The position numbers were made by a program, and so were the translations under genes. Below, one piece after another: positions 18,863 to 29,466 of a stretch of 64,000 nt of DNA; the first letter of the stretch is position 1; the number at the start of each line of letters is the position of its first letter. Where the stretch lies: positions 72,453,713 through 72,517,712 of the forward strand of contig OY744605.1 of assembly GCA_963556255.1 (NCBI GenBank). The letters run 5' to 3'. Under the pieces are notes generated by a model. It made no database searches. It had not been told where the DNA came from and saw only the letters and a list, made by a program, of their open reading frames with translations. This DNA is from Allolobophora icterica. Taxonomy: Eukaryota; Annelida; Clitellata; Crassiclitellata; Lumbricidae.

Positions 18863-19196
18863 AGCGCTGCCGCATTTCCGCGGTGTTTTCATGCGAGATG
18901 GTCTGCCCGCCGTGGCTCGTGAGAAGGAGTGTGGAGTTGTTAATTTAGATTCCGGCGACGGCGACGGTACTCACTGGGTCGCTTATTGGATAGATGGACC
19001 CACGGCCGTCTATTTTGACAGTTATGGGCTGGATCCGCCTCTCGAAATTTCTCGATATTTAAACCGTTCCATAAGAACACAAACATTTCAGCTGCAGGGG
19101 CCCGATGATGTGGTCTGTGGTCATCTGTGCCTGACCGTGCTAATAGAGCTCGCTGCCGGAAAGAATTTTGAAGACATCGTGCTTGACCTATGTTAG
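18816..19196 (+). CDS. Adenain-like cysteine protease (maturation protease)
   Basis: A Ulp1/adenain-family protease that would cleave capsid and core precursors. Catalytic residues are visible: His at 18972-18974 (GTHWVAYW), Asp at 19017-19019 (YFDSYG) and Cys at 19116-19118 (VVCGHLC), with the oxyanion Gln a few residues before the Cys. The conserved N-terminal segment (PLSNFDIEK... then FRGVF) starts only about 8 nt after the slippery site and no ATG precedes it in frame; the first in-frame ATG is at 18891, inside the conserved region. The coordinates start at the frameshift site. An alternative is initiation at TTG 18771 or another non-AUG codon within the pX-like gene. Confidence 0.9.
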   Translation, partial: KKLKPLSNFDIEKVARALPHFRGVFMRDGLPAVAREKECGVVNLDSGDGDGTHWVAYWIDGPTAVYFDSYGLDPPLEISRYLNRSIRTQTFQLQGPDDVVCGHLCLTVLIELAAGKNFEDIVLDLC

Positions 19197-19216
19197 ACTT
19201 CCGTCACCCTTTTTTG

Positions 19217-19224
19217 TATAAAAA
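19217..19224 (+). promoter_or_regulatory. TATAAAAA element abutting the fibre start
   Basis: TATAAAAA runs directly into the ATG at 19225, inside the 28-bp gap after the protease stop. Confidence 0.4.
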
Positions 19225-21060
19225 ATGCCGGTTGATAAATTTGGAAGAGACGGTGGAGGTGGGGTGGGAGGTGGGCAGATAAGCGCCGCTGGGCTCATCC
19301 ACAAGGCTGGTGATACCATGCTGGGAATTCTTTCGGCTGGAGGTTTTCGGCTGACAAACGTGGGAACTCCTACGACGGACACGGACGCCGCGACAAAGGC
19401 TTATGCGGACATCGTAGATCAGGACAACCTACAAATCACCGGTGGAACGATGTCTGGTGTTCTAAAAATGGGCGGTCATAAATTGACTGGTTTGCCCACG
19501 GACACTCCGGGATCTGACAGTGAAGACGAGGGATGGGACGAATTGGTGGGGGAGTCCGACGCTGCGAGTTGGAAACAAATAACAGAGTACGCGAAAGAGC
19601 GGGCGCAACAAGCTGAGTTGTATGCAGACGGCTTAAGCTCCGAGGTTACTGGTCTCGTTAAACGCTACGCAGACGAAAAGGACACTGTGCTGGACACTGC
19701 CGTCAGGCTGTACGCGGACCAGAAGGCGGCCGCGGCCGAGAACCATGCAGACCAGAAGCTTATCGATGCTAAACAGTACACGGACGAGAAGAACGAGGTG
19801 CTGAGAGATTCCGTTAGGCAGTTTGCGGACGAAAAGGATGTTATTGTTAAAACTTACGTCAACGAGCAAGATGTTATCGTCAAGAACGTGTGTGTGCTAA
19901 AATCTGGCAGTGTAATGACTGGAAGTTTAGTCATGGGTGGCCACCGAGTAACTGGACTTCCAACAGAGATTCCAGGATCTGATAGCGACGCAGCGAGTTG
20001 GAAACAGGTGTCAACAGCGGTCGCCGGCGCTCTATTGAGCCTCGATAGAGTTCCCACGGAGTCGTTGCACGTGGTTAACAAACAATATGTTGATGTTCAA
20101 CATATTGCTGCTAGACAGTACGCGGTCGATCAGGACACCGCGATTAATTCGGCCGTGAGGTTGTATACAGATCAAAAGACCGCCGCCGCAAGGGGGTACG
20201 CAGACCAGAAAGCCGAAGCTGCAAAAACTTACGCCGAAGAACAAGACGCTATGGTCAGGAGCGCTTGCGTGCTTAAAGTTGGCGACGCAATGACTGGAAA
20301 TTTAGCTATGGGCGGTAAGAGGGTGACTGGGCTTTACACGGGGGCCTCAACAACTAATACCGACGCGGCGAGTATCGGGCAGGTGACGAGAATCGTAACC
20401 GGCAAAATGACAAAATTAAATAAAATACCGACGGAGCCTTTGAACGTGGCCAATAAACAATATGTCGACAATCAGGCTGTTGTGGTTAAAAGGTATACAG
20501 ACAGTAAAGAGGCCGCTCTAAGACAGTACGTGAACAACATCAAGTTTCTCAACTATACAGGTCACATTCCACCCATACCAGTTACCGAAAACTACACAGG
20601 TTTTACTGTCACCGGTGGTGGTGGTGGTAGAGGAGAAAACGGTGAAGCATCAACAGCAAGCTCATCGGCAGTTTTGGCTTTTAATCCCATAAATATAGGT
20701 AACACCTCACCGACGGGATGGAGGTGCAGGACTGAATGGCCAATTATTGGGGCGTGGCTACAGATTGAATGTCCAACGGCCGTACGCATATGGAAAGTAG
20801 GTCTGTTTTTTACTACTATAAATGTCGCGTCCTGGAAGATAAGTGGGGCAGTTCGGAATGGTGATGCGCTTACATATACAGAGCTATTCACCTCAAGCGC
20901 CAGATTAAGCCTACCTTTAATACCGCAGGAATTTGCAGTCGACTCTGTTGCTGCATATAAAATCTATAAGGTTACGGTTCTTGCTCCAGAAATGGTAAAT
21001 TCATTAATTGGAATTAAAAACTTCCAGATTTACACATATTTTAAAGTCGGGGAAACATAA
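19225..21060 (+). CDS. Phage tail-fibre-like attachment protein (611 aa)
   Basis: Probable vertex fibre for host attachment. The N-terminus (MPVDKFGR, then Gly-rich to residue 17) resembles a capsid anchor. Four fibre repeats of the phage type G(D/G)xMxGxLxMGGxxxTGLP...TDAA begin near residues 29, 73, 228 and 353. They are separated by long helical stretches rich in YADEKD/YADQK-type 7- to 11-residue periods, likely trimeric coiled coil. Residues 228-340 and 353-435 form an internal duplication. After a Gly run at 464-468, the last about 140 residues form a beta-rich head. Intact; no signal peptide. Fibre identity follows from the repeats; the receptor is unknown. Confidence 0.85.
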   Translation: MPVDKFGRDGGGGVGGGQISAAGLIHKAGDTMLGILSAGGFRLTNVGTPTTDTDAATKAYADIVDQDNLQITGGTMSGVLKMGGHKLTGLPTDTPGSDSEDEGWDELVGESDAASWKQITEYAKERAQQAELYADGLSSEVTGLVKRYADEKDTVLDTAVRLYADQKAAAAENHADQKLIDAKQYTDEKNEVLRDSVRQFADEKDVIVKTYVNEQDVIVKNVCVLKSGSVMTGSLVMGGHRVTGLPTEIPGSDSDAASWKQVSTAVAGALLSLDRVPTESLHVVNKQYVDVQHIAARQYAVDQDTAINSAVRLYTDQKTAAARGYADQKAEAAKTYAEEQDAMVRSACVLKVGDAMTGNLAMGGKRVTGLYTGASTTNTDAASIGQVTRIVTGKMTKLNKIPTEPLNVANKQYVDNQAVVVKRYTDSKEAALRQYVNNIKFLNYTGHIPPIPVTENYTGFTVTGGGGGRGENGEASTASSSAVLAFNPINIGNTSPTGWRCRTEWPIIGAWLQIECPTAVRIWKVGLFFTTINVASWKISGAVRNGDALTYTELFTSSARLSLPLIPQEFAVDSVAAYKIYKVTVLAPEMVNSLIGIKNFQIYTYFKVGET

Positions 21061-21126
21061 GACTTAATAATGGCTGACTCACACTACAAGATTCGAGGTT
21101 ATCTCCGACAAAAAGGATAAACAAAT

Positions 21127-21615
21127 ATGCACAAGTACAACCTCGATGATTTGGTTGGACTAACCAATTGGGGATATACCATCCCTAAGCCCACCGCAGA
21201 TATGTTAGCCGCGGTTCCCCAAATCCACATCGATTTCGTGTCGGACGATTACCACAGCCGGGATATCTACACAGCGACCAAAACTGTGACTCGAAGTTCG
21301 TGGCAAACACTTCCATTGACCGCGGCGCGCTATCCTTGTATCACGTTGCAAACTAACAATGACACGGTGTCTTTAGACCGCGGATTCTGGAGGCTTACAA
21401 TGTTTGGTGTTAGCACCGGTGATGCGTCAGTTCGCATTATTACAGCCGCGGGTAGCATCGATCGTACAGTTGACATTCAAAGTGGACAATTTGATGCATC
21501 TAGGGCAATATTCATTCCAGGACAAACGAGTTTTAGAATTGAAGGAAAAAAGAGAGGTGTTGAAAGTACTTCATCTATCGACTTAAACATAACGTTACTG
21601 ATAGAGCAACTATAA
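21127..21615 (+). CDS. Beta-rich late protein, possible fibre partner (162 aa)
   Basis: It starts with a short helical-looking region (DLVGLTNWGYTIPKP) followed by alternating hydrophobic beta strands and Thr/Ser-rich turns to the C-terminus, the look of a small jelly roll or fibre head. It lies between the fibre and the last gene, same strand, with only 5 bp to the next start. No family recognised; a role in the vertex or in attachment is suggested by position only. Confidence 0.65.
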   Translation: MHKYNLDDLVGLTNWGYTIPKPTADMLAAVPQIHIDFVSDDYHSRDIYTATKTVTRSSWQTLPLTAARYPCITLQTNNDTVSLDRGFWRLTMFGVSTGDASVRIITAAGSIDRTVDIQSGQFDASRAIFIPGQTSFRIEGKKRGVESTSSIDLNITLLIEQL

Positions 21616-21618
21616 AAA
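21611..21618 (+). promoter_or_regulatory. TATAAAAA element before the last gene
   Basis: It overlaps the stop codon of the preceding gene (TAA at 21613-21615) and ends two bases before the ATG at 21621. Confidence 0.4.
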
Positions 21619-21620
21619 CA

Positions 21621-22226
21621 ATGTCTTTGTACCCAACGCTTACGGAGTCAACAATTTTGTCAGACACAACGTCGCAAACATTTCGCTTGCAGAAGATCGG
21701 CGAAATAGAAGCCTTCCTGAGGTCAGAGGCGATAAGTCGAGGACAACTGTGCAAAAAGTATAAGAGGGTTGTGGATGTTGCTAATGGGGCCTCGGCCGGC
21801 CTTGCTATAGTTAGTCTTGGAACTGGGGTGGGTGGGGCAGCTATGTTAGCCACTGGTATTGGTTTTATTCCTGGTATTGTTCTGGAGAGTTTGGCCATAG
21901 CGACGAGTTTTCTGGATATTATTGGAAATGTTGTCAGTAGAAGTTTTGTTGCTAAAGCTTCAAAACACGACGAAATTTGTATTTTGGCGGAAAGTAAACT
22001 AAACACAGTTCATGACCACATTTCTAAGGCTTTGGAAGACACTGCTATTAGCGATGAAGAGTATAAGCTTATTCTGGGAGAGGAGGAGAAATATAGAACG
22101 ATGAAACGTGATATACAAAGCAAGAATGGAAAAAAAGAGTTGCCGAGTCAAAGCAAAGACCAGATGGTGGCAGAACTAATCAAGAAACTAACCAGCGCTG
22201 GGTCTTCTCCGCGAACCACGATATAA
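21621..22226 (+). CDS. Conserved Polinton membrane protein (201 aa)
   Basis: The N-terminal 50 residues include 'QTFRLQKIGEIEAFLR', followed by a hydrophobic Gly/Ala-rich stretch at about 55-105 that could form two membrane spans or a membrane-inserting hairpin, then a charged helical tail ('AESKLNTVHDHISKAL...EEYKLILGEEEKYR'). I know closely patterned proteins from Polintons of other invertebrates but not their function. It is the last gene before the right inverted repeat. Intact. Confidence 0.75.
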   Translation: MSLYPTLTESTILSDTTSQTFRLQKIGEIEAFLRSEAISRGQLCKKYKRVVDVANGASAGLAIVSLGTGVGGAAMLATGIGFIPGIVLESLAIATSFLDIIGNVVSRSFVAKASKHDEICILAESKLNTVHDHISKALEDTAISDEEYKLILGEEEKYRTMKRDIQSKNGKKELPSQSKDQMVAELIKKLTSAGSSPRTTI

Positions 22227-22451
22227 AAATTTTCATCGTAGGCGGTTGGAGTAGTGAGTCTGTTATTCCTAGCGCACCACCGCCGTACGATTAGGGGGCC
22301 ATTATATTTACTATTACACTCCAATGGTTTGGGCCGGCCTCGTGGGAGGGTCTCGGCCGGCAGCAAACGACACTTTTGCGGTTTGATGTGTTAAGGCGTG
22401 TGCGATCCTTTTTTGTCCCTACAAGAGGTGGGGTGCTATATAAATTTCGAT
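22227..22451. other. Gene-free right subterminal region of the Polinton
   Basis: About 225 bp without an open frame. It holds two GGCCGGC words (22333, 22359) and, from 22431, sequence still partly matching the interior of the left inverted repeat. Confidence 0.6.
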
Positions 22452-22647
22452 TGACTAATTGATTGACTGTTTTAAAAACCTGACATGGTGCCAGAGGAAA
22501 TACGCAGAGCTTCTGAGTATATTGTTGTGTAGAATTCGATTGGCCGATTGATTGAATGTGTGACTATTTTGGTCGATTGATGATTGATTGACTAATTGAT
22601 TGATAAATTGATTGAAAATGCGTTTAAACCGCTAGAACTCATCTACT
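22452..22647 (-). repeat. Right terminal inverted repeat of the Polinton
   Basis: Reverse complement of 5826-6021 with two mismatches; it ends ...ATCTACT, then AATGG at 22648-22652 repeats the base string left of the element. Confidence 0.95.
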
Positions 22648-22652
22648 AATGG

Positions 22653-23944
22653 TGTCAACTTACCCTGTACTTCTCCTGAGTGCTCTTGAGCCTTTGCCCT
22701 TAGGCGTTCACTACGTCTAGGCAAATTGAGCGGATGCAAATCAGTCTTTGGCCTGAATCGGGGTTCGAAATCTAGTACCACAGGATGTCAGGAAATGTCC
22801 GTGACCTCTGAGCAAGAGGTGAAGGTTACCCCGGGTAACGCCTCTGAGTTCATGGGAACCTCATCGCTCCACTGCTTGTCACTTATACCGTCAGGGTCCA
22901 AAGCTATTTGCATCTCCGATCGAGATTCGAACTCAACCTCTGGGGCTCCATTTCCACTAGGCAGCTGCAGGGGTTAAACTGTTATTCCAGAGGTGGTGGG
23001 TCTCATGAGTAGGCCTATCAATTGACAACTGTTAGGCCTACATCGAAGAGAAACATTGGGTCTCTCCCACTACTGTATCTACTTTGGCAGGATGGATTAA
23101 GTTAAAGATAGCAGCATATATGAATCATCTAATCGTCCACATGCAGCCCAGCTTAACTGCTTGCTAGGGCTGTAGTGGCAAGATTAGAAGCGAGTACACG
23201 GTACCGGTTAGTCAAAAATTACGGTTACCGAACCTGTGACTGGTCGTTCTAGACACATCAGACACAATCTGCAAACTGCAGGCGCTTAACTATAATTAAT
23301 TAATTAATCAAAGGAAGTGCTACTTCTGATTTTAAAATGATTCCAACTAAGCCTTCCGAAATTCCGCAACCGATTCATTAATGAAGCTAAACTAATGCGT
23401 CATCGCCCGGATGTAGGCCCTGATGTACAGGTACTTCTGTTGCCACATCCTTGGGCTCAGAGGCGGCGAACTTGTTTGACATGTGAAGGACACTTTTGAA
23501 CAGAGGTCAACATTGACCTCTTTTGTGCACGAAAAATGAGTTTAAAATGCAAGGGGCAGTCACTTTGTAATGGCATGTAGATAGAGGCCTACATTTTCAT
23601 CAAATTATATAATCACAGTCATGCAAACTAATTTAAAAACAATATACACAGAATAATAATAAACAATACACATTAGTTATTTTAAGATGTTGTGGCAACG
23701 TGTGCTGTGGTCAAGTTTCCACTTAGCAATTTAAAACAAACAGCAATCCAAAAGCTTCTTTAACAAGGGGGCCCAACTGTATAGTGTGTCCCCTTACTGC
23801 TAAAGGTTGAGGGACTGTCCCCACTTATCCCCCCCGGATCGCCGCCCATGCTTGGGCTACTACTCGCCGGCAGCGATTATAAAACATCGGGCTACTTAAG
23901 TAAGCACGTAGGCCCTAAGTAGTTTTCCATGATGCTGGTTAATT
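22653..23944. other. Gene-free flank with a dispersed G/C-tract repeat
   Basis: No convincing gene. Sequence at about 23780-23850 (TGTCCCCACTT...CCCCCCCGGATCGCCGC) is a second copy of the repeat at 58570-58650. Two tRNA B-box-like strings (GGTTCGAAATC at 22762 and GATTCGAACTC at 22925) may mark degraded SINEs. Confidence 0.5.
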
Positions 23945-24304
23945 TTGAAAGGCACTTTGAGGCTGACGAATGCTAGTCTAGCAATTAATCTAGAAGAAGT
24001 GAGAGACAACCGGTTAGCAGTCAGAGACCACCAGCTAGAAATGAGAGATAACCAAACTGTACTTCTAGAGCGCCTTGAGAGATTAGTGGAGGTCTCTTCT
24101 ATTGGTTCCACAAGTCGTAATCGAACCCCAGATCATTCGCCTCGTATGATTGCATTGTCTATGGCAGACGCGCCCTTGCCACTCGTTGTGCCAAATGTTG
24201 TTCGGAGTGCTTTGGAACCGCTCGGAGTAATGTCTGAGCAGGGAGCCAGTGCACCTCCACCCTCGTTCAGAAGGAGTGAACGGTTACAGTTGAAGTCGAG
24301 GTGA
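23945..24304 (+). pseudogene. ORF of unknown origin, possible retroelement remnant (119 aa)
   Basis: Residues 15-50 are a charged coiled-coil-like helix; the C-terminus is Pro-rich and ends RRSERLQLKSR, a style common at the end of Ty3/Gypsy polyproteins. No enzymatic motif is present, and upstream sequence has stops. A host exon cannot be excluded. Low certainty. Confidence 0.25.
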
Positions 24305-24899
24305 AACTATAAAGAAATAGGGAACCGCTGGAGTCGAATCCCAGCAGATCCTGTTGAAGCTCATGGATCAGACCACCCTACTGGATTAGGCTAGAGGTTC
24401 TTCCCTTCACGGACTTGCGAGAACGCGTGCCCGCCCCATTTCAACAGCCTGACTTAGCACCCAGTGCTGGGGTGGGTCACAGCGTAACAGGAGCTCCCTG
24501 CTGAGGTGATGGGTCTCCTTTTTTACGTTGCGGATCTCATACTAGGCCAGGCCTTCATACAAACCGTCGGACTCAACCTTTACCCGATTTAAACTTCTCA
24601 ATTATAAAGTTTAAACGCCAACAATTCCGATCGTGAAACATCAAAGATGGCACCTCTCCGTCTTCTTCAACATCAACTCAACTACTGTCAATCACCTGCG
24701 TGCAGCGCAGCGGAGAGAAGGCAAGCTCCGCCCCTCAGTAAGTTAATATAGCGCAATTACTTGGAAGAAACGATTAAAAAGAAATGTGAAATGCAGTTCG
24801 CTACAACATGCTACTTGAATATATACTTAACTGTTACTTAAGTTATGCATTATTTTGCTATTATTGAATTTGGTTTAGGCGTTAGTTAAGAATAAATAA
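24305..24899. other. Gene-free interval
   Basis: AT-rich sequence with no open frame, repeat or RNA signal that I can support. Confidence 0.4.
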
Positions 24900-25760
<861 letters not shown>

Positions 25761-25761
<1 letters not shown>

Positions 25762-26363
25762 ACGCATACAGTTCTGCGCATGTCACGAGCCACGTGACCC
25801 ACGTCGGTCGTTATTTGACTTATGTGTCATTTCGGGAGATTACTGTGTCAGCAATCGAGAATTTGCTCAGTAATTTCAAAATGTTTCGTTTCTGCTGCGG
25901 ATTTTGTTCGTTTTGAAGATATCTTCTTCGCATTTCGTCTTGTCCTACGTGCCAACTGGAAGAAGGACGGACTTCCTGATGTGCTCGAATCTACGGACCA
26001 TGCACGTACGTCGTCTGCAGCCAAGTAATTTTCATTTCGACGGAGAAGAAGCAACCGCGGGTCTGTGGAGTGATCTCGACCACTGGTCAATGGTAGTGCT
26101 TCTGTCTAGCGACCGCCAGGCGCAGAATGCCAGTAACTCTACGTGTACCCGTCGCTCGATGGACACCCGGACGTGAGTCAGCTTCCACCAATGAAATACT
26201 TGTGGGCGTGGCTGCGCTCTTGTGGGCGTGGCTGCGCTCTCCTGTGCCGCGGACGTGACCGCCTGTCGTCGCTCCATGCTATAGATGCATCTTGGTCCAA
26301 AGACTCTGAACATGATGTTATCTGTGTGAGCTGTGGATTAGAATCGGCTGATTGGGTTCCATG
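25761..26363. other. Gene-poor unique sequence
   Basis: Open frames of up to 90 codons exist on the plus strand (25904-26176), ending near CGGAC|GTGAGT, a good splice donor. A 16-bp GTGGGCGTGGCTGCGC word is tandemly duplicated at 26201-26238. No homology recognised. Confidence 0.3.
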
Positions 26364-27507
26364 TAGAGCCCTGCGCCGGCCGCGCCGCGCCGCCGCCGCC
26401 GACATTTGGTGGGCGCCGCCGCCGCCGATTTTTGTTTGTCGGCGCGCCGCCGCCGACAATCTGTCGGCGCGCCGCCGATGCCAGTTTGAAATGCGTAATT
26501 GTTATTGTTGCATTTTTCATGTTTTGCATGATATTGCGATAAATTGTTGCCTTGGTGCGAAATGGAAGTGGACATCTTGTACTTACTTTCTTACTTCATT
26601 TTATTTGTCTGGGTTTCTTTGAGAAACTTGATCGGCAACACGCATTGGTGTAAACAATGGTGCAAATTTTTGGCTTAATGTTATAAGTTTAGAGGAGTTT
26701 AAAAGTGCTATTAATATCAAGATATGCCATTTACCTAATTCCTGTAGAACGGAAGGTATAATTGATTAATACTTTTGGCTGGAATCTATTCAGTACCAGT
26801 ACCAGTTAAGACTGGTTTTGACAGTACGTATAGTATAGTATAGTATCAAGAATGGTCTTTTTGAAGCAATGGTCTATATATGGAGACCTTAAATGGCATG
26901 GCACCAATTCAGCAGGAGACCACCTGGTAAATTCATTGAAAAATTGACAGGGCTGAGGCCACTCGGCCATTGTATTACCATAGGAAAACGTATATATTTA
27001 CAGTTCACTTCAGGGCTTGACAACAGCCGCTCTCACTGGGAGGATGCTATTATCCGGCATCTGCCATGTGACTTTGTGTGTAGGCCTATACTGTATCAGT
27101 GGATATGCCAGTGTATTCATGCAATGTGCAAATGCATGTTGCTTCATCTGATTACAATTTGCCAATTATACCTATGCGGATGTACAGTGTAATTAAGGAT
27201 GTTCATATTTGTAAGGCAAATGTCTGAAGGTGTCTTCTCTCTCAGTCCCTTTGTAAGTAGTTGAGCTTCAGTGTGATGGAGTGGCTTTAGAGAACTTGGC
27301 CCTCTTGACTGGTCAGTGGTCACAGGGCCAACGGTTGTTCAACTCTGATAGTAACTCATGCTTCTGACTAGGGCACGCGGCGCCGCGCCGACGCCGACAT
27401 TTCGTGGGCGCCGCCGCCACCGATTTTTGTTCGTCGGCGCGCCGCCGCCGCCGACGCAAAATGACCGACGCGCCGCCGCCGACACTATGACGTGGCGCAG
27501 GGCTCTA
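26364..27507. mobile_element. Non-autonomous hAT-type element with GC-rich subterminal blocks, 1144 bp
   Basis: It has perfect 14-bp terminal inverted repeats TAGAGCCCTGCGCC / GGCGCAGGGCTCTA and a perfect 8-bp target duplication GTTCCATG at 26356-26363 and 27508-27515. About 110-140 bp inside each end is a (GCC)n-like block with the palindrome GGCGCGCC; the two blocks share a directly repeated core. The AT-rich middle has no transposase. Confidence 0.85.
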
Positions 27508-27515
27508 GTTCCATG

Positions 27516-28187
27516 TGTTTGCGCGGGCACGCCACTGGTTTCTCTTCCAGTTTTCTGTGCATTGTATTGTTGCAGATGAAATTTCCTGTTAATGAATTTT
27601 AAGTTCATATGAGGTAGCGGAGACGCGCTGTATAGTGTCGCTATGTAAATTTCGAATTACAATATGTTGATCTATGTAGGGCTATTTATGTTTTAATCAA
27701 TGTGCCACCATGCTATATATATTTGCACGAGTCAACACACCCCACACACTCACACACCTACACACACACACCCAAACAACACACACACACACACACACAC
27801 CGTGCCATAGTGACACTATGCCATCAAATTATATATTCATGTAAATTTGTGAATGTGTGTATGTATGTAAGTATGTCTAACGCTATACATATAGCGCCTT
27901 TTTAGAAACCTAACCATCGTGAGAAAACAAGGTTATATCTAAGAGAGGCGGATTTAACAATCTGCCGCCTTTGGACTAAGTTTCTTTGCCGCTCCAGATA
28001 TTTACGTTCCAACGTTTTAGCTTTTACTGATAGCATTCTAATTTTAGTAATAAATTGTTGTCCCGCTCGCAGTTCTAAATGCAATTTAAACGTCCAATAT
28101 GTGTGTCTGATGTTTGAATTTTGAAGTTTTGCCTTCGTCTGGAATGTGTGGCGTCTCCACATATGTATATACACATATATACATATA
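27516..28187. other. Gene-free interval with (CA)n
   Basis: It contains a CACAC run at 27735-27802 and AT-rich sequence; no gene or RNA is evident. Confidence 0.5.
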
Positions 28188-29170
28188 CACCGTGTCTGAA
28201 AATAAACTGTGCAAAATTGTTTCGGTCAGAACTTCGTCAAATTTCCACCAATTTTAATAATTTTTGGTAGGTAGATGGCAAAATAGCTGAAACTTTATGC
28301 TATAGATAAATTTTCCACCTCACCTGACTCATGTTACCGCACTACCTTGTTAAACACAGATGTACCAATTTCTTATATAACGCTTAAATTTTATTACATG
28401 CAACAAACTATCTGACGACTTAATTAGCACGCAGTAAAGTAAAATATGGTTTACTTAGCAGAGTTTTTAATTGTTATGACAGATCTGCTTAAAAGTGTTA
28501 GAATTGGTGCTCAAATGTGACCCGCTAACACGGACACAAGCGCTAAGACAGCCATGCCACTGGCCGATAGCAGCATCAACGATCAACTGGTCAAAGCGCG
28601 CCCACTCGTCGATCAGACGCGTTTTGAGTTCGTCGACGTTGGCTATTCTGGAGCGGTAAACCTTTTCCTGCAGCACATTCCATATGCTATAGTCGACTGG
28701 GTTAAGATCCGGTGAATTCGGCGGCCACAGTGTTGGAGGTATGAAGTCGGGCGTTTCTCGCTCCAGGAAAGAGACAGTGTCACGTGCTTGATGCGCCGGG
28801 GCGCCATCCTGTTGAAAGACAAAAAACTCGCCCTGGGATATCCGGCGTATGTCTGGCAGTAGCTTCTGGGCAAGAAGGTTGTTGCGATAGTAGGCCCCAT
28901 TCACTTTGACACCCGGCTCGATGAAATGGATTTCAGTGCAACCAAGTTTCGAGACGCTAGTTGTTAAAATTTAAGCGTTATATAAGAAATTGGTACATCT
29001 GTGTTTAACAAGGCAGTGCGATGACAAGAGTCAGGTGAGGTAGAAAATTTATGTATGGCATAAAATTTCAGCTATTTTGCCATCTACCTACCAAAAATTA
29101 TTAAAATTGGTGGAAATTTGACGAAGTTCTGACAGAAACAATTTTGCACAGTTTATTTTGAGACACGGTG
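28188..29170. mobile_element. Internally deleted Tc1/mariner element with 206-bp inverted ends
   Basis: Inverted repeats 28188-28393 and 28965-29170 begin CACCGTGTCT; both outer borders are TA (28186-28187 and 29171-29172), the mariner target. Only the C-terminal half of a transposase remains between them, so the copy is not autonomous. Confidence 0.9.
28467..28960 (-). pseudogene. Truncated mariner-type transposase (C-terminal part)
   Basis: The frame starts inside the protein, directly after the inverted repeat, with 'FIEPGVKVNG', then 'QQDGAPAHQA' carrying the second catalytic Asp and 'WPPNSPDLNPVDYSIW' carrying the third, as in Tc1/mariner DD(D/E) enzymes. The DNA-binding N-terminal half and the first Asp are absent. 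Part of the retained frame is uninterrupted for 145 codons from an internal Met. Confidence 0.88.
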
Positions 29171-29312
29171 TATATTTGTGTATTTGTGCGCATGACTCTA
29201 TGTATGTGTTGGTTGATGTTGTGTAACCATTGGGAGATTCGTGTATGCGTTGAGATCACTGTCAGCGGAAGGATGTTCAGCAGGAAGAGCGGATGTAATC
29301 TACGACGGACAG

Positions 29313-29394
<82 letters not shown>

Positions 29395-29466
29395 AGATGC
29401 ATTGAGATCACTGTCAGCGGAAGGATGTTCAGCAGGAAGCGCGGATGTAATGTACGACGAACAGCA
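29171..29466. repeat. (AT)n array between two copies of a 65-bp direct repeat
   Basis: A pure (AT)n tract at 29313-29391 is bracketed by near-identical copies of about 65 bp (29248-29312 and 29401-29466; both contain GTCAGCGGAAGGATGTTCAG). Confidence 0.85.

Larger units (their letters stand above)
5826..22647. mobile_element. Polinton/Maverick (adintovirus-like) integrated element, 16.8 kb
   Basis: A self-synthesising DNA transposon or integrated virus. Support: 196-bp terminal inverted repeats (5826-6021 and 22452-22647) with only two visible mismatches, termini AG...CT, flanking AATGG on both sides (5 bp; 6 bp is usual for the family), and a gene set diagnostic of Polintons: protein-primed polymerase B, retroviral-type integrase, packaging ATPase, adenain-like protease, penton and double-jelly-roll major capsid protein. 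All large genes are open. The only visible damage is a frame break in the first small gene. The close similarity of the two ends argues for recent insertion. Confidence 0.97.
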
